Part shown: positions 20,823-36,010 of the stretch, in pieces | How the letters are laid out: the number at the start of each line of letters is the position of its first letter | Position numbering within the stretch: position 1 is the first letter of the stretch | From: Neurospora tetraspora | Lineage: Eukaryota; Ascomycota; Sordariomycetes; Sordariales; Sordariaceae | NCBI RefSeq assembly: GCF_033439725.1 | Contig: NW_026944384.1 | Span: 5,952,001 to 6,016,000, forward strand | Direction of reading: 5' to 3' | Length of the DNA: 64,000 nt | Position numbers and translations under genes: made by a program | The notes under the pieces: model-generated | Databases searched by the model: none | The model's input: the letters and a program-made list of their open reading frames with translations, nothing else | Told to the model about the DNA's origin: nothing

Positions 20823-23800
20823 ATGAAAGACCGCGACAAGAATGGCCAATCGGCCGAGGACGAAGAGGAGCGGAAGAGACAAGCTATTCTGGAAAAAGCC
20901 ATGATGGATGATCTCGGCATTGCTCGTGTCGAGGACCTGCCGTTGGAGCATGTTGACCCTCCTCCTCGTCATGGTCGTCATGATGGCCGGGGACCCCTCC
21001 GTCTTGCCATGCCTCAACCTGCTCCCGGCGTGTCAGACATGTGGGCAGAGGCCCAGCGACAAGGTCTGTTCAACGACGATGACGCTATTGCTGTCCGCGA
21101 ACTAGATGATCTGGGAGGCGGAAGAATCTATGCCACCCGCCAGCAAGAAGTCAGGGCTATGGCTAGCCGCATCGTTCATGGCGTCAGAGAGACTCATCGG
21201 TGCGTATCGATTCTAAGCATTGGATATATGCGTGTGTTCTGCGTCAAACCCCTCGCTGACCTTGTCTTGACAGTGCTCCAATGTTGAACCCCGAGCTTCA
21301 GAGCCGCATCGCTAAGCAATACCATGGCCGCGGACGCGAGATACCTCCGAACCGAAAAATCAACATTGGCAAAGACATGAGAACATCCGCTCTCGGAGTA
21401 CTTTATCATGAAGCTCAGCCGGTCAGGCAATTCCCCCCGAATTACCGACCGTCCCCTACACCTCCTTGCCCATTGGCTTACCCAGAGCCCCCTCGACTGG
21501 TTCCTCCCAATCGAGCACTCCCTTCTTCCCTGAATCGAGTTGCATCTCGTTCAACGTCCACTGCGCCTTTCAAAGAGGCCCATCGGGCTACTTCAGTTCA
21601 GTCTACCCCTCGCACAACTCTTAGTCAAGCACCCCGTCATCTTCCCGTCAACCACACTGTTGCGCCAAATGGTTCACGCCAAAACTCCGCTAGCATCCGG
21701 CGACCGTCAACGCCTACCGCACAAGGCCCAGCAAGTCAGCAGCTCCGGACTGTGGGCAACGAGAATATTGTTCCCTTTTCAGGCAACGAATCTCCTCCAC
21801 TTTCGCCAGAGCTGTCTAATGTTCTCTTCAGATGTGAAGTTGACTTTCCTAATCCGACACGTCCGCCTAACCGGTCGTCTGTGCCTTCCATGCTTTATCT
21901 CTCCGCGGCCAGAAGACCACATATGGGAGTCTTCACGTTGACTTGCGAAGGCAAGCAGGTCTGCCAATGTCCTGTTTCGCAATATTATCACCACTCCATT
22001 GATACCAGGTCCCGAGAACTGGTTATTATGTTCAGGAGTCCAGGAGGTCATATCATCTGTCACACAGTCAACTTCAAGGCCTATATGGCAGCGGACGATT
22101 TTCATCAGACTCTCAAGCGTCTCCGGGCTGGCGAATACCTGGACCAGGTCAACGAAAGCTCCAGGCAGGTGTTGGAGGCTACCATTCAAGAGGCAACTCA
22201 AAGCACCGTGAATGTACCCTCCACACCGGCTAACCAGAACCCCGTGCCTCAAGCTCGAGCAGAACAATCAATTGCGCCAGATCTCGACACAGTCCTACGA
22301 CAACCAATTGGACCAAATGTCAACACCGCCTACCGTGCAGAGAACCAGGAGACACTGATTGGTACGCTGATTGACCTTGACACTTTTGACAACGTTCCAT
22401 CGACGGTCCAGCCACAGTATGCTCGATCTGAAGCTGCGGAACTGCTCTCCACTCTTGATCCAATTGAGTACGAGCTTGAGCATGTCGACGATGACCTTCA
22501 GCTACAGCAAGCCCAAACTGAAGCCACAGAGCTTCTCTCCACCCTTGATCCAATCGACTATGAGCTTGGGCATGTCGATAATAACCTTCGGCCGACGTCT
22601 CCGTCACAGCAATCACAATCTGAAGCCGCGGAACAGAACTACGGGCTTCATGTTATTAAGCAGGAATTTGTCGACAGATACCGGTTGCTGTTGCAGAACC
22701 TGATCAAAGTATTGGGTGATATGCCGAAGAACAAAACACGGCGCGGTGCTTCCCAGATGATCGAAGGACTCCAAATGTGCGTGACGGATCAAGCAATGGA
22801 TGATGAATGCGGCCTCGATGAATCAACCAAGCGAGAGCTTCTGAAGGAGGTCTGGGGCAACTGGGGCTTTCAGCCTTCGGGTGCCGAGGATTCTGCCCAA
22901 GATATTCAATCAGCTCCTAATCCTCCGCCAAATCGCCCGGAAACTCCCAGACCTCCCCTTGAGACCGCAAGAGCAACTCCCCGTGAAGCCAGCAGGCCAC
23001 CTCCCCCTGGAGTGACAACACAGACACGTCGTCAAGTGTACCAACGTCCATTTTTGGTGTCACTTTACGATAACCGTTTGCAGCCTCCCCACTGGCTCAA
23101 TGAGCTGGCTTTTATGCCCGCGTTCTCTAGGAGGAACCAGCCTCCTTCGACTTGTCAGAGCTTGGAAGCTACGCTTTCAGCCACGAGTCGTGCCACGAGG
23201 CCTGCCACTCCGCTTCCAGCGGCTGCATTCCTGGCTCCTGATTTCTCCAGGAGCCTAGCCAGTCACGCCTGGGTGATGGCAACAGAGGCCTCAGAGACCG
23301 TAGAGTCTACGCCCACCATTACCTCCGAGTCAACGGCTCAAGATGTGCAAGCAGAGGCCCAGGAGCCACAGATCGAAGAGCCTACACCGGTAGTTTCCCT
23401 TGAGACAACTGCGAGTCCATCCCATGAAGAGCACGTAGATGCAGACATCCGCAGCGGACCCGAGCTCATCTCTTTGGCCGTCCCGGAGCCAACCAGGCCT
23501 CCGTCAACACATACCAATCTTTGTGGCCTCCGACACTCATTGTGGGCTAGACTTGGTGATCGCCTTGAGACTGAAGGAGCCTTTACAGGTCCTCGGTTCT
23601 GGTCTAGCGCTTCCCTTCGAGAGCTTGCACAACTTGATCCGCAGGCCCCAGTCAATGCTACTCCTGACGAGTTAGCAGAAATGTTCTCTGCTAGGCCTTC
23701 TAATCAGAGCATTGAGCATGTGGCTCCTCGCCTTGCACCTGGTCTGCAAAACGACAGACCCACTTCAGTGCCTAATCACCGGCCCGCCACCCCCGCCAAC

Positions 23801-24301
23801 AATACTTCGTGTATTGGAGGACTGACTCCTCAGGATCAGACACCTCTTGCAACCCAGCGTGTTGCTGACACGCCTACTCAGCAGCCGAGCTCTATCAACG
23901 CACCGCCTGTTCAAGTGGAGCCCCCGGTTATCTCTAGCAGTCTTGCCAACCGTGGACTGGCTGGCTCTAGCTTTGCGATTAGTCCAGCGCCAGAGAGTTT
24001 CTCCGTGCCAGAGAGTTCCTCCGTGCCGGCTCCTCCTCACACTCAGCAATCTGCTCCTCCTAACAGCTCCGCCAACCCTGGTTTAGCTGGGTCCAGGTGG
24101 GCTAGCAGTCCGACACCAGAAAGCTACAGTGGTACCAACTCGCCTGTTGTCCAAGCCCAACCGCCGGCTCCTGTTGTCGAGGCCCCTTCGCCGGCTCCCG
24201 CTCCCAGGCCTATCAACCGCGGCTTGGCCGGATCTAGATTCGCTTCTGGCAAAGTGCTATCCAGCTCTGGTAGCTTTACGGGCTGCTTCTCTCGGACGTA
24301 G
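20823..24301 (+). CDS. Large repeat-containing protein, function unknown
   Basis: Exon 1 is at least 20823-21199, intron 21200-21273 (GTGCGT, branch GCTGAC, TTGACAG), exon 2 is 21274-24301; 1134 aa from this ATG. The frame is open upstream to an AAACAG acceptor at 20779 and reads like protein (N-P-G-G-P-S-R-G-S-N), so the true start is probably in an earlier exon. The N-terminus is charged and helical. A Pro/Ser linker leads to a globular block around nt 21790-22170 with V-F-T-L-T-C-E-G-K-Q-V and E-L-V-I-M-F-R-S-P-G-G-H, which could be a PH-like beta fold (inference). Two 29-residue repeats with A-E-L-L-S-T-L-D-P-I follow. The C-terminal third is Pro/Ser/Thr-rich with three N-x-G-L-A-G-S-x-(F/W)-A motifs. 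I do not recognise the family. Confidence 0.8.
22424..22640 (+). repeat. Tandem 87-nt coding repeat with a third partial copy
   Basis: Two consecutive units encode S/T-E-A-x-E-L-L-S-T-L-D-P-I-(E/D)-Y-E-L-(E/G)-H-V-D followed by a Gln-rich spacer. A third copy retains only S-E-A-A-E-Q. The repeat units diverge at synonymous and non-synonymous sites. Confidence 0.85.
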
Positions 24302-25044
24302 CCACGTTGAAATTTGGCAGTCCAAGGGTATATTGCGAAGTATGGGAACCGTGATGATTCGAAATGTGAGAAACCCATACTTGACAATATCTTGCAGAAC
24401 GCGGTGAAGGGAAAGGAACGACAACAATACATGGATGGAATATCGAGATCAGGTTCTATTTCTTTTTCTTCTTTCCTTGCTGTTTCAATGTCAGAATACA
24501 GGCGATATTAGAGCATGGCAGTATGGCATGACATATATGATGCAGCCTAGAAAGGGTAAAGAACTTAAAAAGCGTAAAAAAACCTAGAAACTTAGATAGA
24601 TCGACCTCCAAGCATATGGAAGACTATGTAGAGTAATGTAATTATTAGACTTCAAGTTTGATCCCAAATGCTGGTGATGTGCTTTCAGTGACCGAGAAGT
24701 GATTGAGTGGGAGGTTGTACGAGTGGGAGAACCTGTGAGCGGCAAAAGTCAGCACCGTATCCTTAGGTCGCAAGTAAAAAAGTTCATGACAGACCGACAG
24801 ACAATTTAGTTCCGTTCCTGGAGGATGGGGAGTAAACAAACATGGTATTGTAGCTGATACACACCTGGCACCCATCGACAGAAAAGCCAGTGTCACTCCC
24901 ACCCCAACGCAAACTTTTGTATCACTCAAAAGCACATACGCCGACACACCATTTTCTGCCCCAAAAACACATGGTATCATTCGCTTCAAATAAAAAGTAC
25001 ACCTCTCTCCCCTAGTCCCTCTTTCCACTGCCCAGACAGTGTCT
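24302..25044. other. Convergent intergenic region
   Basis: 3' flanks of the 20823 gene and of the Zn2Cys6 gene. No RNA gene or coding frame is supported. Confidence 0.5.
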
Positions 25045-28159
<3,115 letters not shown>

Positions 28160-31100
28160 TACGATCTTGGTGGATGACGATGAAGGTTCAGGTGGAAGTG
28201 GAAGCCACAAAGTCCTGTTATTGCCGTCTCTGATGTCGCATTGTCGTCAAAGCACCTCTGGGCTTGGAGTCTCGTACAAGTCGGCAAGAGGCCAATGGAT
28301 GAGGGAGGTGATGTAATGTTTGGACCTGGCGAGAGGGCGACTTTGGCCTTAGGCGACAACGTGAACGATTTCCTATATCCCGAGTCTGCGTCTCACTAAT
28401 CATACACCAAGCATAGAGAGGATGGAGGCGCGGATGGTTGTAGATGTCGGCGTTGAAGGATAACAAGCCATGATCAAGTAAACTTCAAGATCATGACAAA
28501 GGTGAAAAAGTAAGCTCGGAACAATATTCGCAAGCGAGTTCATGGAGTTGAGTAGAGAACGAATAGCGAGAGGTTTCAAGACAGGGGACATGGCCAAGAA
28601 GAGTAAAAGTGGTCGAATAGAGGTGAGGTGAGCACAACCCTACCCTTACATTACGGTCACTACCACCTTGACGATGGCCCGGAGTAGCCCCGCAGCAGCG
28701 GCACTGGTAGGTAATGCCGTGTGGGATGCTGGGACTCCTGGAAGTGATGTTGGGTAAGATACTGGGGCAGCTGTGCCGGTACGGATCGAATTCGGTAGAT
28801 TAGCGCCGGCGAGCTGGATGCATCTCGAGGCGAACTAGGGACTCTGAAGGGAAGATCACCGATTGCCTCAGTCTGTGAGCAGAGACGACAACACCAGCCG
28901 GTCGTCAGGCAAGTCGTAAGAAACCATCCATTACATCACTTGGGTTGTATCGACTTCCATTGGGAAGTGGAAAGAGGCAATGGCGGACAAAGGCTCAAAG
29001 TCTCGAAGACATGTTGTAACTGAAGAAACAGAAAACCTGTAAGACATCCATGTTCTCTCGTGTGAGCCATGTCGGCACATGGGGTCTTTGCGGGGGAGGA
29101 GTGAGGGGAAAAGGGGAGACCGGGGCAGTTGGTGCTGGGGAAAGACCTCCGGGGGTGCGTTTACCCCGTTCAGAACTTGACTGCAGAAGTACACAGTTTT
29201 TGGCACAGTACGCTACAACCACTGCATCCTCCAACTCGCAACTCGCAACTCACATCTCACAGAATCTTCACATTGACAACTGAAAGACGGAAGGCCCGAA
29301 TCATGAATTGGTGAAGAGCGTTACTGATTCCTTCCCATTTTACCTGGATCTATCGCATGTTTGAAATGACGCTGGCCAGCAAGGTACTCACTCGTCAGTG
29401 ACCAGGCCATACCCGTCCAATTCAAGACGGCCGACCCAGTCAATGGGACGTTGCAGGCTTCATCCCTTGTTGACCACTCCACCATCCGTTCCTCGACCCC
29501 TCTGATCTCGCTAACTTTTTACTTTCACGGTTCTTGTCTCGCTTCTTTGTCTTTGATCCCTGATTCCACGCGTCCTCTGTCTTCTTCAGATCTTATCAAG
29601 CCCAGGCACGGGGGAATCTCATGACTGCCCCGGCCATTTGACACGACATCCACCGACACTCATGTTCTCGAGCTCCAAGTTTATTATGGCAGCTCTCTAC
29701 CGGGCCTAACCAAGGTTCACTTATCCCACAACCCATCCGGGAATTTAACTCTTCATAACGATCCACAGGTTCGCCGCCATTATTGCCCATGCCCTGCGCA
29801 TAGCACCCTTCACTTATACCATATCGCCGATTAAAGCTACCCAGGTATGCTACGCTGTCTGCACTACGACAGCACTTGAGCCGCCTACATGCCGAAACCG
29901 CTCTCTCGTGCTTCTTGGCTTGCCAATATCAGGTCCGGCATGCATCCATAGCACCTCGCCTAACCTTTCCCTCCGGGACAGCTCCTTCTGGTCACTGAAT
30001 TTGGACGAAACACGTCTCGGTGCGGACCCCATGTACCCCTAGAATCCAACGGTAGACGGAGCATGCGTCACGAGACTGGGGATCCAGCGGAAAGCATCCC
30101 CGACCTCGACACCTTCCCCTGGATCCGTTCATTGCCGCACGAATAGCAGTCCCCAATGCGTATGCAGAGGAGCTATCCCGAAGTGATGATCCAGATCCTC
30201 ACCGTCTGTAGACAGGTGTCAGGGCAACCCTCCATGACTGCACCCCAGGCCAAGAGGGAGTATGGAACAGCTTTCCAGACTTCAGTCACCGACGGGCGAC
30301 GAGAGACGAAGATCGATGTGAATGCGGCTTGGCAGGGACCACATCAAGATGGTGTAAAGCCATGCATTTCTCCAACCTTCTTTCGACACCATGCTGCAGA
30401 GACAGTAGACTGTTGGATTTGAGCTGAGAGACACCCTCGGGGCTTGACGCAAGTATGTCTCGGACAAATACTGGCGCATCACCAATGGGAGCTCGGAGCC
30501 GAGCCGTCTCCGTCTCTTGCTTATGTTTGCAATATCAGGGGAAACTTCAAGTTTACGTTCCGCTTTCTAACTTCACTAGATATATAAAGGGACTGCCAAA
30601 CACCGATGTAACAGCCCGGGTAAAGCGTTGCAAACCGCTCCCGCAATTTAGTAGTCCCTCATCGGTCACCAAAACCTTGGTAACAACCAACAACCGTACA
30701 CTCTGTGTCGGAACTGTCATCCATTGACCGCCGCGGTCCTAGTCGGCAGCTTCTCAAGAACACTTTGCACCAACAAAGGCCCGGTTTCTCCATCTCTGAA
30801 TGAAACTGAGCCTTATACCAGAGAAAGTCCAAGGCACAGACCGCCAACGGCGGCTCGGAGGATGAGTGACCGAATTGTCGGATCGGGACGCTTTGGGAAT
30901 GGGTCGCCGTTGGCACGGATGCACTACCGTACTATTCATGTTCCCCCCAACTCGGTATTGTTGCGCACCATTTACTGGAGAGACTGCAGGACTTTGAGAG
31001 GCAAGGTCGAAAATGCTACCCGCTGGATATCGTAGTGACGCTACGCTTCTAGCCCTTTGGTTTAGTGAGTCTTTACAGTTTAAGTTGACATAACATATAC

Positions 31101-31331
31101 ACTTTCTGGTTTGTGCAGGGCCTTTATGGCGCTCTTTCTAGCTCCAGTCTCTAACAACCATTATTAAGGTGCGTGCGTACATTCATTTCAGTAGGGACTG
31201 GAAGCCTCTTTGTCAGGGGTAAACCAAACTTCTTTCCCCCTTCTTCACCCCTTCATCACCAAGCCAGCGTCCATCGGTCGACTGGTGAATTCAACAAGGC
31301 TTTATAACATTCAGTTTCAAACGTAATGAGC
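28160..31331. other. Long gene-free region upstream of the transcription factor
   Basis: About 3.2 kb with frames of at most 104 codons, none with convincing coding bias or paired splice sites. It probably holds the transcription factor promoter and leader. I see no tRNA and no obvious repeat in it. Confidence 0.5.
31303..31306 (+). promoter_or_regulatory. TATA element of the 5S rRNA gene
   Basis: TTTATAAC places TATA at -29 to -26 relative to the 5S start at 31332. Neurospora 5S genes are known to need a TATA box in this position in addition to internal elements. Confidence 0.75.
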
Positions 31332-31450
31332 ACATACGGCCATAGATAGTGGATAACTCGGGATCCCGTCCGCTCTCCCATAGATAAGCCACTAATCGCC
31401 TGACTAGTAGTTGGGTCGGTGACGACCAGCGAATCCCAGGTGCTGTATGT
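31332..31450 (+). rRNA. 5S ribosomal RNA gene
   Basis: A dispersed, single 5S gene as in Neurospora and Sordaria, 119 nt. The ends pair as helix I: ACATACGGC at 31332 with GCTGTATGT at 31442-31450. TAGTGG and CCACTA form helix II. The loop region GGGATCCCGTCCGCTC and the helix IV/V part TAGTAGTTGGGTCGGTGA followed by CGACCAGCGAA are characteristic of fungal 5S. In helix IV the stem reads GGTCG/CGACC, whereas the common Neurospora form that I remember has GGTGG/CCACC, so both strands changed together and pairing is kept. A TATA box at -29 and a T6 terminator flank it. This argues for an intact variant (minor) 5S type, not a pseudogene. Confidence 0.92.
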
Positions 31451-31455
31451 TTTTT
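31450..31455 (+). terminator. RNA polymerase III T-run terminator
   Basis: Six T residues at the very 3' end of the 5S gene; a second longer T-run follows at about 31471-31485. Confidence 0.8.
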
Positions 31456-31847
31456 CCTTCACTTTTGCTTCTTTTTTTTTTTTTTGTATTTGCCTTTTTT
31501 CACCGACTGCATATTCGTCTTCTTTACTCTTCCTGTAACCATCGTGGGTAAGTTGAGTATCTGGCAAGACATTTCTCAATATGGAAGATTGGATATGAGC
31601 CCCGACAATGACAGTCCTGCTCACGCTACAATCTTTTTACGCCGATCAAGGTCTTGATGCTCTGTTAACTATGGGTTTGTTCATCACCTCTATGCTTCCC
31701 TTGTCATCTCTGTCTAAAAGCCGTTCTCCGATATGTGACTGACTACCAAGTAGTGACTACCGCACGATATCTAGCTCTAACCTTCCACCCTGACCTGCTG
31801 AGATACTCCTCCTCTCCCGCGCACATGTTATGGACTCATGCTATCCA
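31456..31847. other. Gap between 5S gene and the next gene
   Basis: Contains a second long T-run at about 31471-31485 that may act as a backup terminator. Otherwise nothing is seen. Confidence 0.5.
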
Positions 31848-33122
31848 TCAGTGGCTCCGATAATGACTGTTCAGCGCCGTCAAATGGTCCGACCGCCACT
31901 CGGCGTAGAAAACCAGGCGACTTCCGTGCTCAATATCAGACTCGGAGGAAGCTGTGGTATCAAGGGCAACGGCGTATGGTTTATCCTCTTGAGTCCGGGT
32001 CTGTTCAACAGGAAGGGCTGTCCCATCACAATCTTCATCATCGCCATCTGAAGCAAAAAGTTCAGGCAGCATCCCCGAATCCAACATGCCAATGTAGTCG
32101 GGCTCATCGGATACCACTGAAACGTAGGAAGATTCCGACGACGAGGATGAGGACTGACTTGAGCTTTCGTCAGCGGCCCGGACGTTCAGATTCTCTAAGA
32201 TGTCCTCGTAGTAAGGCTTTCTACCACGGAGATAGCGTGCCCTGATTTTTCTTCGAAGAGCCTGTTCGCTGTCAGCGGATGCAGTTGATGGCTTCTTGTC
32301 CTTATCCTTGATCGAATGATTGGGATGGGCGGTTATGTTCTTTCGAACGTCGTCGCGGTTGATACGCCACCACCAATCCTTTTCGTATAGGTCTATGAAG
32401 CAAAGCGAGTAAGCGGCAAGTTAGCAAACCGAAAAGGCAGGCTAGAAGCAACAGGCAAAGCAAAAAAAAAATCGCAACTTACCTCGAAACTCATATTTCC
32501 CTTCTCCCACAGCAACATTTTCATCACTTCCCACCACCTCGAACGGTTCCCCGTACACAAAAAACCCGGGCCTCCTCCCTTCCTCCACTTCAACACGCCG
32601 CCCAAAATAAAGCGCCTCAAACCGCGGTAGGTACGTCCTCCCCCTTTTTACCCCAGGATGTTTCCCTACACACGCATGCATATCCGACTCCCTCCACACC
32701 ATGCCCAGCATCACCACATTCCCTATTTTTCCACTTTCACGCTCACGGTAATGCATAAACCCCTCAACCCGCCCTTCTTGGCTCGCATCAATCGGTTTCC
32801 CCGTCATCGTATCGCAAAGAACCAACTCGCATATCCAATCTCGGAGCTCCCCCCATTTGAGCTCCCAAATCTCGTCTGACTTGCGTCTTATCAACTTGAT
32901 GCTGGGAGGTTCCCACTCATTCCAAGGAGAGTTTGTACCTTGTGGAAGAGAAAAAGTGCAGTAAGCGCCGCGGAGCTGGTCCTTGGTGTGTCTGACTTTG
33001 CGCTGGAAGTTGAGGACGACTTTGGCGTTTTGGGCAGTTTCTCTGAGGGAGTCAGGGTAGAATGCTGGGCGCAAGTCCAAGGAAACAGCAATATTTGAAG
33101 GAGTGTTTTGAGTCTCTTCCAT
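31848..33122 (-). CDS. Unrecognised two-exon protein
   Basis: Exon 1 is 32483-33122, intron 32393-32482 (GTAAGT to TTCATAG), exon 2 is 31848-32392; 394 aa. Start MEETQNTPSNIAVSLD. The N-terminal half is mixed alpha/beta in character with W-E-L-K-W-G-E-L-R-D-W-I-C-E-L-V, V-V-M-L-G-M-V-W-R-E-S-D and P-R-F-E-A-L-Y-F-G-R-R-V. After the splice comes K-D-W-W-W-R-I-N-R-D-D-V-R-K-N, a basic R-R-K-I-R-A-R-Y-L-R-G-R-K block with Y-Y-E-D-I-L-E-N-L, a Ser run, and an acidic tail. The joined reading is open throughout, which supports the splice. I recognise no domain. It sits in an accessory-looking block with a 5S gene and two other lineage-restricted-looking genes. Confidence 0.72.
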
Positions 33123-34783
33123 CGTGGTAACTGGGGTGTTGACTGGCGAATAAAAAGATATCAAGGCTTCTCACGTGTTATCTGAGTGTGAAGCTAGGTT
33201 GTGCATGTTGAAGTGCTCCCTAGGATAAACCTAGATTTATACCTGAACACTAACGGCATATCAGTCCTCAAGCAATGTCTGTTCGTGGCTAAGGAACACA
33301 ATGAGATGGATGGTCCTGTTTGCTTCGACTGTTAAGCGCTCCGTATCTCTCAGGATGTCACAACCCTGACAAAGGTCAAAGGACCTAACCGCCAGTGCCT
33401 CCAACCCATGTTGGGAAACGTTGGAGTAGACATCATTTGGCAATTCCGGTTTCTGAGGCGTCAAGCGCCTCGCTGGACGGAAGATAAAGGCAATAGGCGC
33501 CATCAGAGTTAGTAGAGCTAACCGTGACGCATAGGGAGGTTGCTGTATCAGAAGGCTTCCTACATGGACGATATCTTCGACGGAGCGGCAACCGTTAAGC
33601 GCGCTTTTCACGAGCGGCTTGACGCACAGTTATGGATCATGTTGACTTGATGAAGGTCAGCTGATGAACCAACGGTCAAGTGCACAACAAAGGACGGATG
33701 GTCGTTGGTGATTGCGAGCACACATAAGCGGGTAACTTTATTTTTTTTTGGCTGTCGGTCTCTACCACTCAAGCTAGTAACGACGAGTTGAAGTTGACAG
33801 ATACAGTGCAGACTGGAAGGCGCGATGGGTTTGTTTGCAGTAGTGTGTCATTTACCGGGGCTGGTGCTGTAAGGGGAAATGCCTAAAACAAGTAAGAATT
33901 GGATGAAGTGTTTGATTCTGGAGAAGAAACAAATCCAGTCAAAGAATTTGGGGGGGTGGGGGTAAGGTCAAGAGTGTGTACATGGCCATCCGTCACCCTT
34001 CTGGTTTCCAGCCTGGCTTCCTGACTTGATTTCACCACGCCCCAGGCTTCCTTCCCATCCTGACTGCCACAGTTTCCTCGAGAAACAATGGCTTTCCTTA
34101 CAGGCCAGAACGTTCCTTCCATCTAATACAGGTCTCCTTCCTTCGAGGCTGAGCTTGTGCGGGCAGGTGGTAGTGAGATAAACCCGTCGGTCCCGACAGG
34201 CGCCGTCCGTCCTCCAGGCCCAGTGTTGATGGAGGTTGTATGGGATGGAAAATATCACGAGGACACTCCAGTCGTAAAGGGTATAGATAGTTAATGGCTG
34301 TTGAGAACACGAAGAACACCGTGACCTATCTGTCGCTGCCAGCAGGACTGAACACTCTATTCCCTCCTTCCTGTTAATTGGCAATGACTGTCTGTAATCC
34401 CACCTCCCCTCCCTTGCCTGCTACCCCAATACATCACGAAATTGTAATGGCCGTTACATAAGTTGGCAGCTTTTGGAGCTTGATCCAGACTGAAAATGAG
34501 ATCCTCCTCGGCTTCACATCCCTTCCCTCACCTCATATATCTCTCGTGTTGTTGCCCAAAACCCTCCACATCCACCCATCCGATATCAAAGCAGTAATGA
34601 CTGTGTGGTATCGAGCACAATGTAAGCCAACCCCAGAGAATACCATCCTAAGAAAATGTAATGAAATCCTTCAGCTACCCCGAAACGGAGATATCCCCAA
34701 CTTCCCGTCTCAACATGCAAGTAAATTTCTCGCAAGTGAGTTATTCTTGATCGGGCGAGGCACGGGTAGAGACTACACCTTGG
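33123..34783. other. Intergenic region
   Basis: About 1.7 kb. A 116-codon minus-strand frame at 33261-33611 (no ATG) has some protein-like character (L-A-L-L-T-L-M-A-P-I-A-F-I-F) but no start or matching splice sites, so it is not called. Confidence 0.45.
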
Positions 34784-36005
34784 TTAGCAATGAGAAGGTA
34801 AAGGCCAGAGTAACAAGGTGAGTGAGAGGTATGGCATACATGACCCTAACAGATCGAAAGATGGCGGGCTTCCATCACTAGAGTTATACGTGCTCCCGTA
34901 GTACACTGAAGGAGACGTTCTCGGATCTTCCACGTCCCGGCGATCTTCATCATCAATCGCATGACACACTCCAAGCCACTTCTCAATAGTCGCGTCAGCG
35001 GCAGGTCCCTCAGGCGGATCATCAAATTCATCTGCTCCTAAGTAGGGAGGACGTTTGATATCGACACCTTCGGAACCACCAGCGAGTGAGTTGGCTGGGA
35101 CAGGGAGGTCGTGGAAACACCCAGGTGCTTCAATACCCGGCAAAGTACTCAAGTAGTTCAACCAAATTCTCTTTCTTATGGCTTGGCTCTCTATGCGGTG
35201 TAAATTGACCAAGTTGAACCATCCTAGGTCGCGTACATCGGTGACTTATGGGCAACATTGTGTGTCGATGTTAGCGAAATGCTCGTTGAAATGTGTGAAA
35301 GCTATCTTGAGACAGGGAATTGAGAATCTAACATCGAAAATGCGGCAGGTTCTTCTTGTCTCTGGTATGCAGGATTGGAAGAAGAAAAAATAAGACAATT
35401 TAGAAAGACTCACTCATGCCAGTCCCGTCCTGTTTGACCTCCGTGCTCCTGTCCTCATTATGAATCTTAAATGTGGGGCCGTTCTGTGCGAAAGCCAGCC
35501 CTTTATCACCGTAACCGAAAGAGGCCCTCAAGAAGTGATCACAGCCCAGCTTCACTTTGAGGTCCTGCACGGGGTCAAGTTGTCCCGTGACAAAGCCAGG
35601 CCAGCAAGCCACTAATCTCTTCCACCCGTGTGGTACGCGCTTCTGATTTTCCAGTGGTCTGACCAATCCTGGGATGACGGGGTTCTTCAACGGTGTTTTA
35701 TAAATTGGATCGTTTTCGTCGATAGGATCAGGGATAGGGATGAGTTGGAGCTCGCAGCGCACTTTTGTAAGGTCCAGGTCTGGAAGCAAAAGGAAAACGA
35801 CGACTGTTGGGCCATCCTTGGACTTCTTTGGCCAGAGCCACATGCTCTTCTGTGGGTAACAGATTGATCGGCAGGTGGGTGAAACCACCACAGGATCGAA
35901 CACGTCTTTTGGGAAGTCCAAATTAAACATGCCCTTTCCGCGCAACTCTGTTCTGCCCTGTGCTCTGTCAAATTCCGAAACTGGAGTTATTGAAGTTGAT
36001 GCCAT
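34784..36005 (-). CDS. Unrecognised two-exon protein with 5' UTR intron
   Basis: Exon 1 is 35414-36005 starting MASTSITPVSEFD. The intron begins at 35413 (GTGAGT). Two acceptors keep frame, CCTAG at 35225 or CATAAG at 35247; the latter gives I-T-D-V-R-D-L-G-W-F-N-L. Exon 2 ends at TAA at 34784; about 340 aa. Visible segments include P-K-D-V-F-D-P-V-V-V-S-P, T-V-V-V-F-L-L-L-P-D-L-D, C-E-L-Q-L-I-P-I-P-D-P, G-W-K-R-L-V-A-C-W-P-G-F and L-K-V-K-L-G-C-D-H-F-L, suggesting a beta-rich fold. I recognise no family. A good 5' leader intron at 36011-36064 (GTAAGT, CTAAT, GCTAG) ends six bases before the ATG and supports this as a real transcribed gene. Confidence 0.7.
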
Positions 36006-36010
36006 GATTG

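Noticed and set aside
33261-33611. 116-codon minus frame with a hydrophobic stretch
   Set aside because: No ATG, no matching splice sites, weak coding bias.
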